From Thioalkalivibrio sp. (lineage in GTDB: Bacteria > Pseudomonadota > Gammaproteobacteria > Ectothiorhodospirales > Ectothiorhodospiraceae): 6,903 bases of DNA. Shown piece by piece: positions 6,185 to 6,903 of the stretch. The translations under genes and the position numbers were made by a program. A model generated the notes under the pieces. The model ran no database searches. It saw only the letters and a program-made list of their open reading frames with translations, and was not told where the DNA came from. Where the stretch lies: assembly GCA_003563455.1 (NCBI GenBank), contig PWRV01000014.1:1-6903 (forward strand). Reading direction: 5' to 3'. Within the stretch, counting starts at the first letter, position 1. Every line of letters starts with the position of its first letter.

Positions 6185-6903
6185 TTGACCGACTGCACCG
6201 GCCGTTTCGCGCCAACGCCATCGGGCCCACTGCACGCGGGCTCGCTGACCGCCGCGGTGATCTCCTGGCTGGATGCCCGCAGCCGGCGGGGTCGGTGGCA
6301 CCTGCGCATCGACGACATCGACCGGCCACGTTCCGTGCCGGGCGCCGCGGACGAGATCCTGCGCACGCTGGACGCCTGCGGCCTCGGCTGGGACGGCCCC
6401 GTGGTGTTTCAGAGCCAGCGTGAACCCGCCTACCGGGACGCCCTGGCGCGACTGGAGGCAGACGGCCGGGCCTTCGCCTGCGCCTGCTCCCGGCAGGAGG
6501 TGGCCGCCGGCGGCCTCGTCGGCCTCGAGGGACCGATCTACCCGGGCACCTGCCGCAAGGGCCTGCCGCCCGGCCGGCGCGGACGCTCGGTTCGCCTGCA
6601 CGCCGAGCAGCGTCACTGGACGATCACGGACCGGAGCCTGGGTCCGCTTGGCTTCGACTTGCACCGGCTCGGCGGCGACTTCGTGGTCCGCCGGGCCGAC
6701 GGCGTGTTCGCCTACCAGCTCGCGACGGTCGTCGACGACATCGCGCTCGGGGTCACCGACGTGGTCCGCGGCATCGACCTGCTGGGCTCGGTGCCGCGCC
6801 AGCTGCAGCTGTACCGGGCATTCGGGCATCCGGAACCCCGCTACCTGCACCACCCGGTGGTGATTGCGGATAACGGCCGCAAGCTGGCGAAGTCCTCGGG
6901 CGC
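6185..6903 (+). CDS. gluQ: Glutamyl-Q tRNA(Asp) synthetase, 3' end cut by window edge
   Basis: A paralogue of the catalytic half of glutamyl-tRNA synthetase that attaches glutamate to queuosine at the wobble position of tRNA-Asp, not to the tRNA 3' end. In the window 239 full codons are read. RFAPTPSGPLHAGSL (7-21) contains the HIGH-type site as HAGS. RIDDIDRPR (41-49) and VVRGIDLL (193-200) are family blocks. The zinc site is C99-A-C101 with Y119 and C123, as in the E. coli enzyme. KLAKS (233-237) is the KMSKS-type loop. True GluRS would carry an anticodon-binding domain and a different HIGH context. The start is inferred as TTG: no ATG or GTG occurs in frame between the dksA stop and 6185, and MTDCTGRFAP aligns with the E. 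coli N-terminus. No good Shine-Dalgarno site is seen (only GGA three nt upstream), suggesting weak or dksA-dependent translation. Confidence 0.93.
   Translation, partial: MTDCTGRFAPTPSGPLHAGSLTAAVISWLDARSRRGRWHLRIDDIDRPRSVPGAADEILRTLDACGLGWDGPVVFQSQREPAYRDALARLEADGRAFACACSRQEVAAGGLVGLEGPIYPGTCRKGLPPGRRGRSVRLHAEQRHWTITDRSLGPLGFDLHRLGGDFVVRRADGVFAYQLATVVDDIALGVTDVVRGIDLLGSVPRQLQLYRAFGHPEPRYLHHPVVIADNGRKLAKSSG

Noticed and set aside
5435..6853. 472-codon minus-strand open frame
   Set aside because: Antisense to dksA and gluQ in exact codon register, crossing the promoter region; no domain recognised.
6185..6903. Calling this gene glutamyl-tRNA synthetase (gltX)
   Set aside because: The N-terminal motif, the zinc-ligand pattern and the position behind dksA fit GluQ; GluRS has a different HIGH context and a longer body.

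Overview
This is a compact, high-GC housekeeping segment of a bacterial chromosome, most likely from a gammaproteobacterium. Three things point there: a guaB-guaA pair divergent from xseA, a dksA gene followed by gluQ, and a DksA protein that keeps the Escherichia coli residue numbering at its key positions. A CbbY-type sugar phosphatase suggests an organism with a Rubisco/Calvin cycle, for example a Chromatiales/Ectothiorhodospiraceae-like autotroph. That lineage guess is inference; no rRNA or other marker is present.

Layout. Positions 1-2993 (minus strand) hold guaB then guaA, the two enzymes that turn IMP into GMP; guaA runs off the left edge about 30 codons before its expected end. A 114-bp divergent spacer (2994-3107) carries a well-formed sigma70-type promoter for guaBA and the ribosome binding site of xseA. 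Positions 3108-4553 (plus) encode the large subunit of exonuclease VII. The convergent gap 4554-4710 has no gene but holds a REP-like palindrome starting with GTAG and two further hairpins. Positions 4711-5496 (minus) encode the CbbY-like HAD phosphatase. After a 178-bp divergent spacer come dksA (5675-6127, plus) and gluQ (6185 onward, plus), which is cut by the right edge.

How the genes relate. guaBA supplies GMP, and hence the GTP/GDP from which ppGpp is made. DksA is the RNA polymerase partner of ppGpp. The guaB promoter has a GC-rich discriminator, as expected for a stringently controlled promoter, so two ends of this regulatory loop lie in the same window; the direct link is inference. 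GluQ modifies queuosine-containing tRNA-Asp and sits behind dksA as in many relatives. XseA (DNA repair) and CbbY (removal of Rubisco-inhibiting sugar bisphosphates) have no obvious functional tie to their neighbours.

I found no undescribed multi-gene system, no mobile element, no CRISPR array and no structural RNA gene. The items most worth a second look are the REP-like element, the guaB stop-codon stem-loop, the dyad over the likely dksA promoter, the guaB promoter and the placement of cbbY. Very long antisense open frames exist, but they are explained by codon choice.
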